A stretch of DNA of 64,000 nt, from positions 35,389-99,388 of the forward strand of contig CAUAAZ010000006.1 in NCBI GenBank assembly GCA_958427145.1, given 5' to 3'. Positions within the stretch are counted from its first letter, which is position 1. Each line of letters opens with the position of its first letter. A program made the translations under genes and the position numbers. Positions 33,985 through 42,846 of this stretch are shown here, piece by piece. The notes below the pieces were generated by a model. That model searched no databases. It was not told where the DNA came from and worked only from the letters and a program-made list of their open reading frames with translations. The stretch comes from an uncultured Collinsella sp. GTDB taxonomy: Bacteria > Actinomycetota > Coriobacteriia > Coriobacteriales > Coriobacteriaceae.

Positions 33985-34374
33985 TTAGGATTCCGCCGCT
34001 TGGCCCGTCGCCTCGCCCCGGTTCAGCATCGCCCTCAGTTTCTCAAAGCTCTCCTCGCTCAGGCAGTGCTCCATGTGGCAGCCCTCTTGCGACGCGACCT
34101 CAGCCGAAACACCCGCATCCTCTAGCAGCCCCACGAAAAAGCAGTGACGCTCCCACATTTGACGAGCGACCTCCAGACCACGCTCCGTCAGATGAACATC
34201 TCGCTTGCCCATTTCGACATAGCCGTTGCTTTCCAACGTCGCCATGGCCTTGGAAACGCTCGCCTTAGTTACACCGAGGTACTCCGCAACGTCGATCGAG
34301 CGCACGACGCCCTGACGTTCCGACAGAACGTAGATCGATTCGAGATAGTCTTCTCCGGATTCACGTAGGGCCAT
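33985..34374 (-). CDS. DtxR/MntR family metal-dependent regulator
   Basis: 129 residues: winged helix (SIDVAEYLGVTKASVSKAMATLESNGYVEM) and a helical dimerisation domain without the C-terminal SH3-like domain of DtxR. Metal-ligand positions are mixed: EDYLESIY has Asp where MntR has Asp8 (DtxR has Met), while GCHMEH keeps the Cys-x-x-Glu-His of DtxR. Whether it senses Fe or Mn is therefore open. Start MALRESGED behind GAAAGGCGG. Repeated GCTAACT/AGTTAGTC half-sites occur upstream (34400-34490), compatible with autoregulation, and an iron-box-like site lies at 25387. Confidence 0.9.
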   Translation of the reverse strand: MALRESGEDYLESIYVLSERQGVVRSIDVAEYLGVTKASVSKAMATLESNGYVEMGKRDVHLTERGLEVARQMWERHCFFVGLLEDAGVSAEVASQEGCHMEHCLSEESFEKLRAMLNRGEATGQAAES

Positions 34375-34511
34375 GGGCCGCCTTTCGCGATGATTGCTAG
34401 TTAGCCTTTGGATACTTTCCACGACTAACTTTACCGCAGAAGTTGCCCATGTCTTACTACTTTGCCTAAAAGTTAGCCGTGTTTCACAAAACGTGCGGGA
34501 CGAAAACAAAA

Positions 34512-34557
34512 TGGGGACGCCCCGCAAGGAGTGTCCCCAGGTGCCAGGTGCCGGCCC
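34512..34557. repeat. Dispersed TGCCGGCA repeat, locus 3 of 5
   Basis: A short form: AAGGAGTGTCCCCAGGTGCC then AGGTGCCGGCC, preceded by GGGGACGCCCC. It lies in the gap between the DtxR promoter and the 3' end of the HAD gene. Confidence 0.55.
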
Positions 34558-34561
34558 GCAG

Positions 34562-35332
34562 TTACATCAATCCAAAGTGCTTCGCGGCGTTGTAGATGCC
34601 GTCGTCGTCCACGGCAGTCGTCACATAGGTCGCTGCAGCTTTCACCGTGTCCTGCGCGTTGCCCATGGCCACGCTCGTGCCCACGGCGGCAAACATCGAC
34701 AGGTCGTTCTCGCCGTCGCCAAAGGCAATCGCCTCGCTCGCGTCGATACCAAGCCGCTCGAGCGTCGCCGCCACGCCCAGGTCCTTGCCGCCGTTAGCGG
34801 GAATAATGTCGCAGAACAGGTCGCACCAGCGCGTGGTGAGCGAATGCGACACGGCGTCGGTCACGATATGCTCGTCGGCCGGGTCCACAAAGGCGCAAAA
34901 CTGGTAGACCGGTGCGTCAAAGGCGTGCTCAAACGGCTCCTCGTGGTAGACGATTCCCGCGTTGCTGCCAGCCGTCACCACGCGCTCGGACAGGCGGTTC
35001 ACAAACGAGTTCTCGCCCTGCATGCACAGCGAGTCGTAGCGCCCCTGCGCCACCTGGCCCACAATCACCGCGACGTCGTCCGAATCGATCGGGCAGCTGC
35101 GGTAAACCCCCTCGGCATCAAAGCAGTGCTGGCCCGAAAGCGTAATGTACGCATCCCAGCCCAGGTCGAACAGCCAGTCCGGCATCTGGTAGGTCGGACG
35201 GCCCGTGGCGATCACGCACGCAATCCCCTGCTCGTGAAAGCTGTCGAGCACCTGCTGCGCCGACGCCGGAATCCGGTGGGTCTTAAAGCTCAGCAGCGTG
35301 CCGTCGATATCGAAAAACGCGGCTTTGATCAT
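34562..35332 (-). CDS. Cof-type HAD family phosphatase
   Basis: 256 residues with DIDGTLL (residues 8-14, nucleophile Asp), the ATGRP motif II (near 43) and FGDGENDLSMF (motif IV, near 205), plus the large C2B cap between them. Cof-type members hydrolyse sugar phosphates or vitamin B6/thiamine intermediates; substrate unknown. It starts 6 bases after the stop of the ABC-F gene and is likely translated from the same mRNA. Confidence 0.9.
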   Translation of the reverse strand: MIKAAFFDIDGTLLSFKTHRIPASAQQVLDSFHEQGIACVIATGRPTYQMPDWLFDLGWDAYITLSGQHCFDAEGVYRSCPIDSDDVAVIVGQVAQGRYDSLCMQGENSFVNRLSERVVTAGSNAGIVYHEEPFEHAFDAPVYQFCAFVDPADEHIVTDAVSHSLTTRWCDLFCDIIPANGGKDLGVAATLERLGIDASEAIAFGDGENDLSMFAAVGTSVAMGNAQDTVKAAATYVTTAVDDDGIYNAAKHFGLM

Positions 35333-35338
35333 TCTCGC

Positions 35339-37198
35339 CTACTCCTCGCCCTCGAGCTTTTCGCTCGCCTCGAGCCACGCCATCTCCAGCTCGTCCATGG
35401 CAGCGTGAGCCTCGTCGATCTTTGCCTGCTGCTCGCCGAGCGCCGTGTAGTTGGTGGGATCGACTTGGGCCATTGCTGCCTCGGCCTCCTCAACGCGGGT
35501 GCGCTGCGTCTCCATCTTGCGCTCGAGCGAACTCACCTCGCGGCGGAGCTTCTGGCGCTCGGCGTTGGACAGGCCGTTGGGCTGACCGCTCGACTTGGGC
35601 TTTTCGGCCGCAGCTGCCGCGGCACCGGTGTCGAACGTGCCGGTCTTGGCGCTCGGCGCGCCCACGGGCTCGCCCTCGGCGGTAGCGTTGCACAGGCGCA
35701 GGTACTGGTCCACGCCACCGGGCATATGCGTCAGGTGGCCGTCGAGCAGCGCCCACTGCTGGTCGGTCACGCGCTCCATCAAAAAGCGGTCGTGCGTCAC
35801 CAGGATCAGCGTGCCGGGCCAGCCGTCCAGCAGGTCCTCGACAATCGCGAGCATGTCGGTATCCAGGTCGTTGCCCGGCTCGTCCAGGATGAGCACGTTG
35901 GGCTCGTCCAGAATCGTCAGCAACAGCGACAGGCGACGGCGCTGGCCGCCCGAAAGATCGCCGATGCGGCTCCAGAGCTGCTGCGTCGTAAAGCCCAGAC
36001 GCTCGCAGAGCTTCTCGGGCGAAGTCTCCTTGCCGTCGATGACGTAGTACTTCTTATAGTTGCCGAGCACCTCGCGGATCGTGTCGCCCATGTAGGGCTT
36101 GAGCTCCTCGAGCTGCTGCGACAGCACGCCAAAGCGCACTGTCTGGCCAATCTTCACGCGGCCGCGCGTGGGTTCAATCTTGCCCTGGATCACGTCGAGC
36201 AGCGTCGACTTACCGGCGCCGTTCTCGCCCAAAAGGCCATAGCGGTCGCCCGCACCAATGAGCCAGGTCACATCGGTGAGCACCTGCTTGGGCGCGCCGT
36301 CGGTATCGGCATAGCCGGCATCCACGTCGACCACATCGATAACCTGCTTGCCCAAGCGGCTCACGGCCAAGCGCTTGAGCTCCAGCTCGTCACGCACGGG
36401 CGGCACGTCGGCGATCAGCTCACGAGCGGCATCCACGCGAAACTTGGGCTTGGTGGAACGAGCCTGGGCACCGCGGCTCAGCCACGCGAGCTCCTTGCGC
36501 GCCATGTTGCGACGGCGCTCCTCGGTAACGGCGGCCATGCGGTCGCGCTCCACGCGCTGCAGGATGTATGCCGAATAACCGCCCTCGAAGGGATCGACCT
36601 GGCCGTCGTGGACCTCCCACATGCTGGTGCAGACCTCGTCCAAGAACCAGCGGTCGTGCGTGACCACGAGCATGGCACCCTGGCCGCGCTGCCAGCGGGC
36701 CTTTAAGTGACGCGCGAGCCAGTTGATGGTGCGCATATCCAGGTGGTTGGTGGGCTCGTCGAGCATGAGCACGTCGTAATCGCCGATCAGCAAGCGCGCG
36801 AGGTCCACGCGACGGCGCTGACCGCCCGAAAGCTCGCCCACCGTGCCCTCCCAGGGCACATCGCTGATGAGGCCGGCGAGGATCTGGCGCGTGCGGGGGC
36901 TCGACGCCCACTCGTACTCGGGGGCGTCGCCCACAACGGCATGATGCACGGTATCAGTATCGACCAGGTTGTCCTTTTGGCCGAGCAGACCGATCGTCGT
37001 GCCGCGGCGGTGCGTCACGCGTCCGTCGTCGGGCTCCAGCGTGCCAGCGAGCACGCTCAGCAGCGTCGACTTGCCGTCGCCGTTTTTACCGACAATACCA
37101 ATGCGGTCGCCCTCGCCCACGCCGAGCGTCACGCTATCGAAAATATGCTTGGTGGGAAACTCTAGGCTGACGGAATCGCATCCCAAAAGAATCGCCAT
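35339..37198 (-). CDS. ABC-F family ATPase
   Basis: 619 residues with two ABC domains and no membrane segment: first Walker A GKNGDGKST (37-45), LSGGQRRRVDLARLL signature, DEPTNHLD; the linker of about 80 residues; then GENGAGKST, LSGGQRRRLSLLL and DEPGNDLD. The C-terminal 90 residues form a charged coiled coil (RQKLRREVSSLERKM region), as in Uup. Uup-like members act on ribosomes or DNA structure. Resistance-type ABC-F proteins have longer, basic linkers, so a housekeeping role is more likely. Start MAILLGCDSV behind AAGGAG. Confidence 0.9.
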   Translation of the reverse strand: MAILLGCDSVSLEFPTKHIFDSVTLGVGEGDRIGIVGKNGDGKSTLLSVLAGTLEPDDGRVTHRRGTTIGLLGQKDNLVDTDTVHHAVVGDAPEYEWASSPRTRQILAGLISDVPWEGTVGELSGGQRRRVDLARLLIGDYDVLMLDEPTNHLDMRTINWLARHLKARWQRGQGAMLVVTHDRWFLDEVCTSMWEVHDGQVDPFEGGYSAYILQRVERDRMAAVTEERRRNMARKELAWLSRGAQARSTKPKFRVDAARELIADVPPVRDELELKRLAVSRLGKQVIDVVDVDAGYADTDGAPKQVLTDVTWLIGAGDRYGLLGENGAGKSTLLDVIQGKIEPTRGRVKIGQTVRFGVLSQQLEELKPYMGDTIREVLGNYKKYYVIDGKETSPEKLCERLGFTTQQLWSRIGDLSGGQRRRLSLLLTILDEPNVLILDEPGNDLDTDMLAIVEDLLDGWPGTLILVTHDRFLMERVTDQQWALLDGHLTHMPGGVDQYLRLCNATAEGEPVGAPSAKTGTFDTGAAAAAAEKPKSSGQPNGLSNAERQKLRREVSSLERKMETQRTRVEEAEAAMAQVDPTNYTALGEQQAKIDEAHAAMDELEMAWLEASEKLEGEE

Positions 37199-37256
37199 AT
37201 GCCCTGCTCCTTCGTAGAAATTCAACGTTGTCCATGATAGCAGCGAGCCCCACCCC

Positions 37257-37298
37257 AAACCACCACGAAGGCGCCTGTCCCCTTTGTGGCGGTCGTTT
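37257..37298. repeat. AACCACCACAAAG palindromic repeat, copy 6 of 6
   Basis: AACCACCACGAAGG and CCTTTGTGGCGGTCGTT around CGCCTGTCC, the most diverged copy. It is followed by a hairpin AGGCGGGCCATCTC with GAGATGACCCGCCT (37314-37350), probably the pstB terminator. Confidence 0.75.
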
Positions 37299-37402
37299 CG
37301 GTCGCAGAGCAAAAGGCGGGCCATCTCCCGCAAGAGATGACCCGCCTCTCCAATCAGTCCCGTGGCGACCGTGGCCACCGCGGGCCTCAAGCATGTCCCG
37401 GA

Positions 37403-38275
37403 CTAGGAGAACATGCCGGTGAGGTAATCGTTCAGCCGCTGATCCTTGGGCCGTTGGAAAATCTCGTCAGTCTCGTCGTACTCGACCATATCGCCCATGT
37501 AGAAGAACGCCGTGCGGTTGGACACGCGCGACGCCTGCTCCATGTTGTGCGTCACGATGACGATGGCGCGCTCGGCCACAATCGACGACATAAGGTCCTC
37601 GATCGCCAACGTCGAGATGGGGTCGAGCGCCGAGCAGGGCTCGTCGAACAAAATCACGTCGGGGTTGAGTGCCAGCGTGCGCGCGATGCACAGACGCTGC
37701 TGCTGGCCGCCCGAAAGCGCATAGGCGCTCTTGTCGAGCTTGTCCTTGACCTCGTCCCACAGCGCCGCACCACGCAGGCTTTCCTCGACCATGCGATCAA
37801 GCTCGTCGCGGTCGGTAATGCCGTGACGCTTTGGCGCAAACGTGATGTTGTCGCGAATGGACTTGCGGAAAGGGTTGGGCTGCTGGAACACCATGCCAAT
37901 GGAGCGACGCAGCTCGTAGGTGTTTTCGGCCTTGGTGTTCACGTTGCGCCCGCGGTAGTTGATCTCGCCCTCCACGCGGCAGCCGCGAATCTCGCGATTC
38001 ATAAGGTTGAGGCTGCGCAAGAAGGTCGACTTACCGCAGCCCGAAGGCCCGATGAGCGCCGTGATCTCGCCCTTGTGAAAGTCGAGCGACGTATTGTGCA
38101 GCGCATGGTGGTCGCCATAGTACACGTTGACGTCCTTGGTGGAGAGCACGACCTCGTCGCTCACGGCCTTGCCGCTCACGCGCACGCGCTTCTCGCTCTC
38201 CCCCACGCTCGACAGGAAGTCCCGGGTGTCGGACGATGCCGCTTCGGTTGCGGGCGTTACATTCATCTCGCTCAT
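37403..38275 (-). CDS. pstB: Phosphate ABC transporter ATP-binding protein
   Basis: 290 residues. The first 40 are a non-conserved extension; Walker A GPSGCGKST (about 75-83), Q-loop FQQPNPF, signature LSGGQQQRL and Walker B ILFDEPCSALDP follow, the PstB pattern (PNPF and SALDP are characteristic). Powers high-affinity phosphate import with PstSCA. Its ATG overlaps the pstA stop codon by four bases (ATGA), so the two are translationally coupled. No phoU is visible after it; a hairpin at 37314-37350 follows. Confidence 0.96.
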   Translation of the reverse strand: MSEMNVTPATEAASSDTRDFLSSVGESEKRVRVSGKAVSDEVVLSTKDVNVYYGDHHALHNTSLDFHKGEITALIGPSGCGKSTFLRSLNLMNREIRGCRVEGEINYRGRNVNTKAENTYELRRSIGMVFQQPNPFRKSIRDNITFAPKRHGITDRDELDRMVEESLRGAALWDEVKDKLDKSAYALSGGQQQRLCIARTLALNPDVILFDEPCSALDPISTLAIEDLMSSIVAERAIVIVTHNMEQASRVSNRTAFFYMGDMVEYDETDEIFQRPKDQRLNDYLTGMFS

Positions 38276-39198
38276 TCGGCCGTCATCTTCCTTGCCAGTT
38301 GCTTGCCCACAATGCGGGCGATTACGTTAAACAGCAGCACGCAAATCATCAGCAGTGCAGCGGTGCCCCAGACGATCTGCTGGGCCTCGGGGCTGCCCTC
38401 GCCATAGATCTTGTAGATGTGCACGGCGAGCGACTCGCCGGGACGGAACACGTTCCAAGCGCAGGTGGGGCTCGACAGGTTAAAGCTCAAGAAGTTCAGG
38501 CGAACCGGCGAGCTCATACCCGAGGTAAAAAGCAGTGCTGCGGCCTCGCCAAACACGCGACCGGCCGAAAGCACGATGCCCGTCACAATGGCAGGCATGG
38601 CCTCGGGGATCAGGATGTGCAGCGTGGCCTCCCAGCGAGTGAGGCCCATGGCCAGGCACGCATCGCGCTGGGCCTGCGGCACGTCCTCGAGCGCCTGCTG
38701 GATCACGCGCACCAGGATGGGGATGTTGAACATGGTGAGCGCGACGGCGCCGGAGATGATGGAGTACTTCCAGCCCAGCTGCACCGAGAACACCAGAAAA
38801 CCGAACATGCCGACGACGATGGAAGGCAGCGAGGACAACGTCTCGATGGCGGTGGAGGCGATGTCGCGGATGGGTCCGTCCGGCGCGTACTCAACCAAAA
38901 AGACCGCTCCGCCCAGGCTGATGGGCACCGAGATGATCAGGGTGATCAGCAGCAGGTAGAACGAGTCGAACAGCTGGTAGAGCACGCCGCCCTGCGTTCC
39001 GTTGGCGCGCGACGGCTCCGTGAGAAAGCCCGGCTGGAACAGCGTCGAGATGCCCTCGAACAGGATATAGGCCACCATGGAGACGACGATGAGCATGACG
39101 ATGGCGACGATCGCCGTCAACACGCCCGTGGCGAAGCGGTCCTGCTTTTGGACACGCCCGAGCCTCGCCTCGTCGATGTGGATACGCGTGCTAGCCAC
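38272..39198 (-). CDS. pstA: Phosphate ABC transporter permease PstA
   Basis: 308 residues with six predicted membrane helices; the permease motif EALEDVPQAQRDACLAMGLTRWEATLHIL is the EAA loop that contacts PstB. It overlaps pstC by eight bases and pstB by four, so pstC-pstA-pstB are one translational unit. Confidence 0.94.
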   Translation of the reverse strand: MASTRIHIDEARLGRVQKQDRFATGVLTAIVAIVMLIVVSMVAYILFEGISTLFQPGFLTEPSRANGTQGGVLYQLFDSFYLLLITLIISVPISLGGAVFLVEYAPDGPIRDIASTAIETLSSLPSIVVGMFGFLVFSVQLGWKYSIISGAVALTMFNIPILVRVIQQALEDVPQAQRDACLAMGLTRWEATLHILIPEAMPAIVTGIVLSAGRVFGEAAALLFTSGMSSPVRLNFLSFNLSSPTCAWNVFRPGESLAVHIYKIYGEGSPEAQQIVWGTAALLMICVLLFNVIARIVGKQLARKMTAE

Positions 39199-40099
39199 GA
39201 GCCTTCGCCCCCTTGTGGCCGATAAGGTGGATGATCAGGATGAAGATGAGACTCATGCCCATCAGCAGCAGGCCGAGCGCCCACAGAACATCGTCTTGGG
39301 CCGAGCCCTCGGCATAGACTGCCATGGACGTGGTGAGCGTGGTGGTGATGGTCGAAGCCGGCGACAGCAGCGACGTCGGCATGGCCTCGATGCCGCCGAT
39401 GACCATGCGCACGGCGAGCGTCTCGCCAAAGGCGCGGGTCATGCCCAAGATAACCGCGGTCATGAGCGACGGCATGGCGGACTTGAGCACCACGTGCCAG
39501 ATGGTCTGCCAGCGGGTGTAGCCCAGCGCGAGCGAGCCCTGGCGGTAGCCGTCGGGCACGGCGCGCAGGCCATCGACCGAAAGCGTGGTCATCGTCGGCA
39601 GAATCATGACCGCCAGCACGATGGCGCCGGGCAAGATGCCCAGGCCCGTGCTCACGTGGAAAACGCTCTTCATAAGACCGACGACCACGTGAAAACCGAT
39701 CAGGCCAAAGACGACCGAGGGGATGCCGGTCAAAAGCTCAATGAGCGGCTGAAAGATCTTAGAGCCAAACTTAGGGCTAATCTCGACCGCAAAGATGGCA
39801 GAGCCGATGGCGATGGGCAGCGCGATAAGCGTGGAGAGCACCATGACCGCAAACGAGGTGACGATCAGGGGCAGGGCGCCGGTATAGGGCAGGCCGTTTT
39901 CGGCTGTGTTGGCCAGGTCCCACTTGGTGCCGGTGAAAAACTCGACGACCGAGACGCCGTCCTTGACAAAAGCCGAGAGGCCCTTTTGGGCGACCATAAA
40001 GATGAGCGCGGCAACGACAAGCGTCACGAGCGCTACGCACGCGCCCGTGACGCCCAGGCCCACGTTCTCAAGGTCGCGCTTTGGCAGCTGTTTTGCCAT
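39191..40099 (-). CDS. pstC: Phosphate ABC transporter permease PstC
   Basis: 302 residues with six membrane helices; the EAA loop reads LRAVPDGYRQGSLALGYTRWQT. Upstream LPIAIGSAIFAVEISP and TGIPSVVFGLIGF are typical PstC segments. It begins 24 bases after pstS with GAAAGG before the ATG and pairs with PstA as the channel. Confidence 0.94.
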   Translation of the reverse strand: MAKQLPKRDLENVGLGVTGACVALVTLVVAALIFMVAQKGLSAFVKDGVSVVEFFTGTKWDLANTAENGLPYTGALPLIVTSFAVMVLSTLIALPIAIGSAIFAVEISPKFGSKIFQPLIELLTGIPSVVFGLIGFHVVVGLMKSVFHVSTGLGILPGAIVLAVMILPTMTTLSVDGLRAVPDGYRQGSLALGYTRWQTIWHVVLKSAMPSLMTAVILGMTRAFGETLAVRMVIGGIEAMPTSLLSPASTITTTLTTSMAVYAEGSAQDDVLWALGLLLMGMSLIFILIIHLIGHKGAKARG

Positions 40100-40123
40100 T
40101 GCAAACCTTTCCGGGGCGATTAC

Positions 40124-41062
40124 TTATTTAGCAGAGACCTTGCCGCTGGCGTCCTTGACGACCTTCATGGCAGAGACGGGGATGAAGCCCTGCTCCTCGA
40201 CGAGCTTGCCCTGGACGTCGTCGGAGAGCATAAACTCCAGGAAGGCCTTGGTGGCCTCGTCGGCGTCCTTGGAGCAGTACATGTGCTCGGTAGCCCAGAT
40301 CTTGAAGGAGTCATCAGTGACATTCTTGCTCTTGGGCTCGACGCCCTCGACCTTGATGGCGTTGAACTTGGAGTCATCGAAGTGCGAGAAGTCGAGGTAG
40401 GAGATGGCGTTATCGGTGCTGCCCATCTGAGTCTGGACGTCGCCGGACTTGTCGAGCTCGGCGTCGCCCTTAAAGTCGACGGCCTCGTCGCCAAAGACGG
40501 CGGCCTCGAAGGTGGCGCGGGTGCCGGAGCCGGCCTTGCGGTTGAGGACGACGATGGTGGCGTCGTCGCCGCCGACCTCCTTCCAGTTGGTGATCTGGCC
40601 AGAGAAGATGCCCTTGAGCTGCTCGAGGGACAGGTCGTCGACCGTCACGTTCTTGGAGACGACGGGACCCATGCCCACGACGGCAACCTCGTGGTCGACG
40701 AGGTTCTTGACCTGGTCGGCCTCGAGCTTGGTCTCGGCAAAGACGTCGGAGTTACCGATGGTGACGGTGCCTGCGGCGACAGCGGTCAGACCCTTGCCCG
40801 AACCGTTGCCCGAGCCGGAAACGGAGACGTCCGGGTTGGCATCCATGAACTTCTCGGCAGCAGCCTCGACGAGAGCCTGGAACGAAGAGGCACCGTCGTA
40901 GGTCACCTCGCCGGAGACGGACTCGGCAGCAGCGGCGCTACCCTTGTCGGCGGCGTCGGATGCGCCGGAGCCGCCGCAGCCAACGAGACCGAGACCGACG
41001 ATGCTGGCAAGACCACCAGCGAGGCCGAGGAACTGACGACGAGAATAAGCCTGATCGAGCAT
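40124..41062 (-). CDS. pstS: Phosphate-binding lipoprotein
   Basis: 312 residues. The start MLDQAYSRRQFLG, behind GAAAGGAAG, gives a Tat-type twin arginine (residues 8-9) and a lipobox LVGC with Cys29, so the protein is a membrane-anchored lipoprotein. The phosphate site is seen as GASSFQALVEA, SGSGNGSGKG and RKAGSGTRATFE. The low-complexity SAAAAES linker follows the anchor. Upstream (41063-41264) lies a palindrome GCGCCAAATATGGCGC and two TGTAAAG on the minus strand that could be regulator sites for phosphate control; no consensus pho box is certain. Confidence 0.95.
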   Translation of the reverse strand: MLDQAYSRRQFLGLAGGLASIVGLGLVGCGGSGASDAADKGSAAAAESVSGEVTYDGASSFQALVEAAAEKFMDANPDVSVSGSGNGSGKGLTAVAAGTVTIGNSDVFAETKLEADQVKNLVDHEVAVVGMGPVVSKNVTVDDLSLEQLKGIFSGQITNWKEVGGDDATIVVLNRKAGSGTRATFEAAVFGDEAVDFKGDAELDKSGDVQTQMGSTDNAISYLDFSHFDDSKFNAIKVEGVEPKSKNVTDDSFKIWATEHMYCSKDADEATKAFLEFMLSDDVQGKLVEEQGFIPVSAMKVVKDASGKVSAK

Positions 41063-41226
41063 GATCTTCCTTTCATACATGCGACTCGCGGGCACCCTGC
41101 CCGCTTTGCTGTTTGGAAAGATACGACCCCGATCGGGCGACAACCGCGCCAACTGCGGTTTCTTACGGGCATTTGATAAACCCTTACCGCAAGCGCGGCA
41201 GGGCTTTACAAACGAATAACAATCCA

Positions 41227-41242
41227 GCGCCAAATATGGCGC
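41227..41242. promoter_or_regulatory. Palindrome upstream of pstS
   Basis: GCGCCAAATATGGCGC, 6-bp arms with an AATA centre, 165 bases before pstS. Operator role is only inferred. Confidence 0.35.
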
Positions 41243-41264
41243 ACCCTTTACACCAATAAAAACA

Positions 41265-41333
41265 AAGTTGCGGTGAAATAGTTCCTGCTTGGCCATCAAA
41301 TGGCCCATTCTAGGAACTATTCCACCGCAACTT
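41265..41333. repeat. GGTGAAAT/ATTCCACC hairpin, copy 1
   Basis: AAGTTGCGGTG-A-AATAGTTCCT pairs with AGGAACTATT-C-CACCGCAACTT except for one A/C mismatch, with an inner GGCCAT/ATGGCC stem. A second copy with the same feet, including the A/C mismatch, but different arm sequence is at 44541-44606. It lies between the pstS promoter and the dipeptidase 3' end. Confidence 0.8.
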
Positions 41334-41354
41334 AGATTGGGAAACCGCGAGACC

Positions 41355-42791
41355 TTAAAGCTCCAATTCATTCAAACGGAGGATCGCAACAATATAGATC
41401 TTGAGCGCTTGTTTGAGCTGTTCCTCGTTGGCGCACTCGTTGGGGCCGTGCATCTGGCCGCCCCATGCGGGCAGCTCCAGACCGGTCTCCTCGGGGCCAA
41501 ACGACACGGCGCGGGCAAAGTTGCGCGCGTACGTGCCGCCGCCCATGGCAAAAGGCTCGGCGTGCTTGCCCGTAAACTCGTTATAGGTATCGATAAGCGC
41601 CTTCACGGCCGGATCGTCGGCAGACACCGAGAACGGCACCTTTGCATGACCCAGGCGACACGTCACGTCAAAGCGCCCCACGAGCGGCTCGAGCTGCTCG
41701 CGGATGGTATCGGCGCTCGTGCTATCAGGGAAACGCACGTCGATGACCTGCTCGATATGGCCATCCACCACGCGGATGACGCCGGGGTTGCAGGTGAGCG
41801 GGCCAAACGCCGGGCTCGTCGCGTCGATACCCAGGCCGCGACCATAGGCGTCCGCATGCACAAAGGCCAAAAACTTGACAAACTCGTGCTCGGCAGGCGT
41901 CAGCAGGCGCTCGCCGCGGGCACCAAACGCGTCCTCGGCCTCGCGCAGATACGACACGATCAGGCCGACGGCATTGATCGTCCCCTCGGGCATCGAGGCG
42001 TGACCGCCAATACCGTGGGCGAAAATCTGCACATGACCATTGTCGAGAGCCGTGATCTCCAGGCGGTCAGCATTCTCGACCGGCGCCGGCAGCTCATCGG
42101 CGGCAATCGCGAGCTCGCAGATGGACTGCGACGGAATGGCATTGCTCGCCTCGGCGCCGCTCCACGACACGATGCGCCCGCCGTCGATCTTGGGACTCAC
42201 GAACGTCGCCCCAAACTGGCCCTTCTCGGCATTGCAGACCGGGAACTCAGCATCGGGCGTAAACAAAAAGTCGGGGTCTGCGTGGTTCTCCAGATAATGG
42301 TGAACGTCGGACATGCCCACTTCCTCATCGCAGCCCAGCAGCGCGCGGAAGGTGTAGCGCGGAACAATGCCGTGCTTGAGCAGGTACGCGCCGGCATAAA
42401 GCGACAGCACTGCCGGGCCCTTGTCGTCGATCACGCCGCGACCGAGCAACCAGCCCTCGCGACGCTCCATCGCGAACGGATCGGTGTTCCAGCCAGGGCC
42501 GGCGGGAACCACGTCCACGTGGCAGATAGTCGCGAGCTGCTTGTCGCCGCGGCCCGGGATATCGGCGATTCCCACATAGCCCTCGTCGTCGCTCGTCTGA
42601 TAGCCGAGCTTCTGCGCGATGCCGAGCGCGCAATCGAGCGCGTCACGGACCGGGCGGCCAAACGGCGCGCCGGGCTCCGCATCGGCAGAAACTGCCACGG
42701 AAGGATAACTCACCAGCTGCTCGATATCAGCGACGACATCCTCCCAGACCTCGTCGACATACTCAGCGACGCTCTGCTCCACCTGATTCAT
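41355..42791 (-). CDS. Sapep family Mn2+-dependent dipeptidase (M20)
   Basis: 478 residues, PepV-like. Metal and catalytic residues are seen in ATICHVDVVPAGPGW (about residue 88), GRGVIDDKGPA and LGCDEEVGMSD, with the last metal histidine in GGQMHGPNECANEE at the C-terminus. A lid domain (about 185-380) is longer than in ArgE-type M20 enzymes, as expected for dipeptidases that take D-Ala- or beta-Ala-containing dipeptides. Start MNQVEQSVAEY behind a full AAGGAGG. It probably ends at the hairpin at 41265-41333. Confidence 0.9.
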   Translation of the reverse strand: MNQVEQSVAEYVDEVWEDVVADIEQLVSYPSVAVSADAEPGAPFGRPVRDALDCALGIAQKLGYQTSDDEGYVGIADIPGRGDKQLATICHVDVVPAGPGWNTDPFAMERREGWLLGRGVIDDKGPAVLSLYAGAYLLKHGIVPRYTFRALLGCDEEVGMSDVHHYLENHADPDFLFTPDAEFPVCNAEKGQFGATFVSPKIDGGRIVSWSGAEASNAIPSQSICELAIAADELPAPVENADRLEITALDNGHVQIFAHGIGGHASMPEGTINAVGLIVSYLREAEDAFGARGERLLTPAEHEFVKFLAFVHADAYGRGLGIDATSPAFGPLTCNPGVIRVVDGHIEQVIDVRFPDSTSADTIREQLEPLVGRFDVTCRLGHAKVPFSVSADDPAVKALIDTYNEFTGKHAEPFAMGGGTYARNFARAVSFGPEETGLELPAWGGQMHGPNECANEEQLKQALKIYIVAILRLNELEL

Positions 42792-42846
42792 GGACGACCT
42801 CCTTACCAATGAGCGACGGGTACGCCCGCCCCTCACATTATGTCTA

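Noticed and set aside
34394..36706. 770-codon plus-strand open frame opposite HAD and ABC-F genes
   Set aside because: Its product is low complexity and the other strand has intact motifs, so it is an antisense artefact.
8935..37298. Repeated AACCACC units considered as a CRISPR array
   Set aside because: Copies are far apart, each is palindromic, and no regular spacers or cas genes are seen.
39077..41176. 699-codon plus-strand open frame opposite pstCAS
   Set aside because: Same reason; it spans three well-defined genes on the minus strand.
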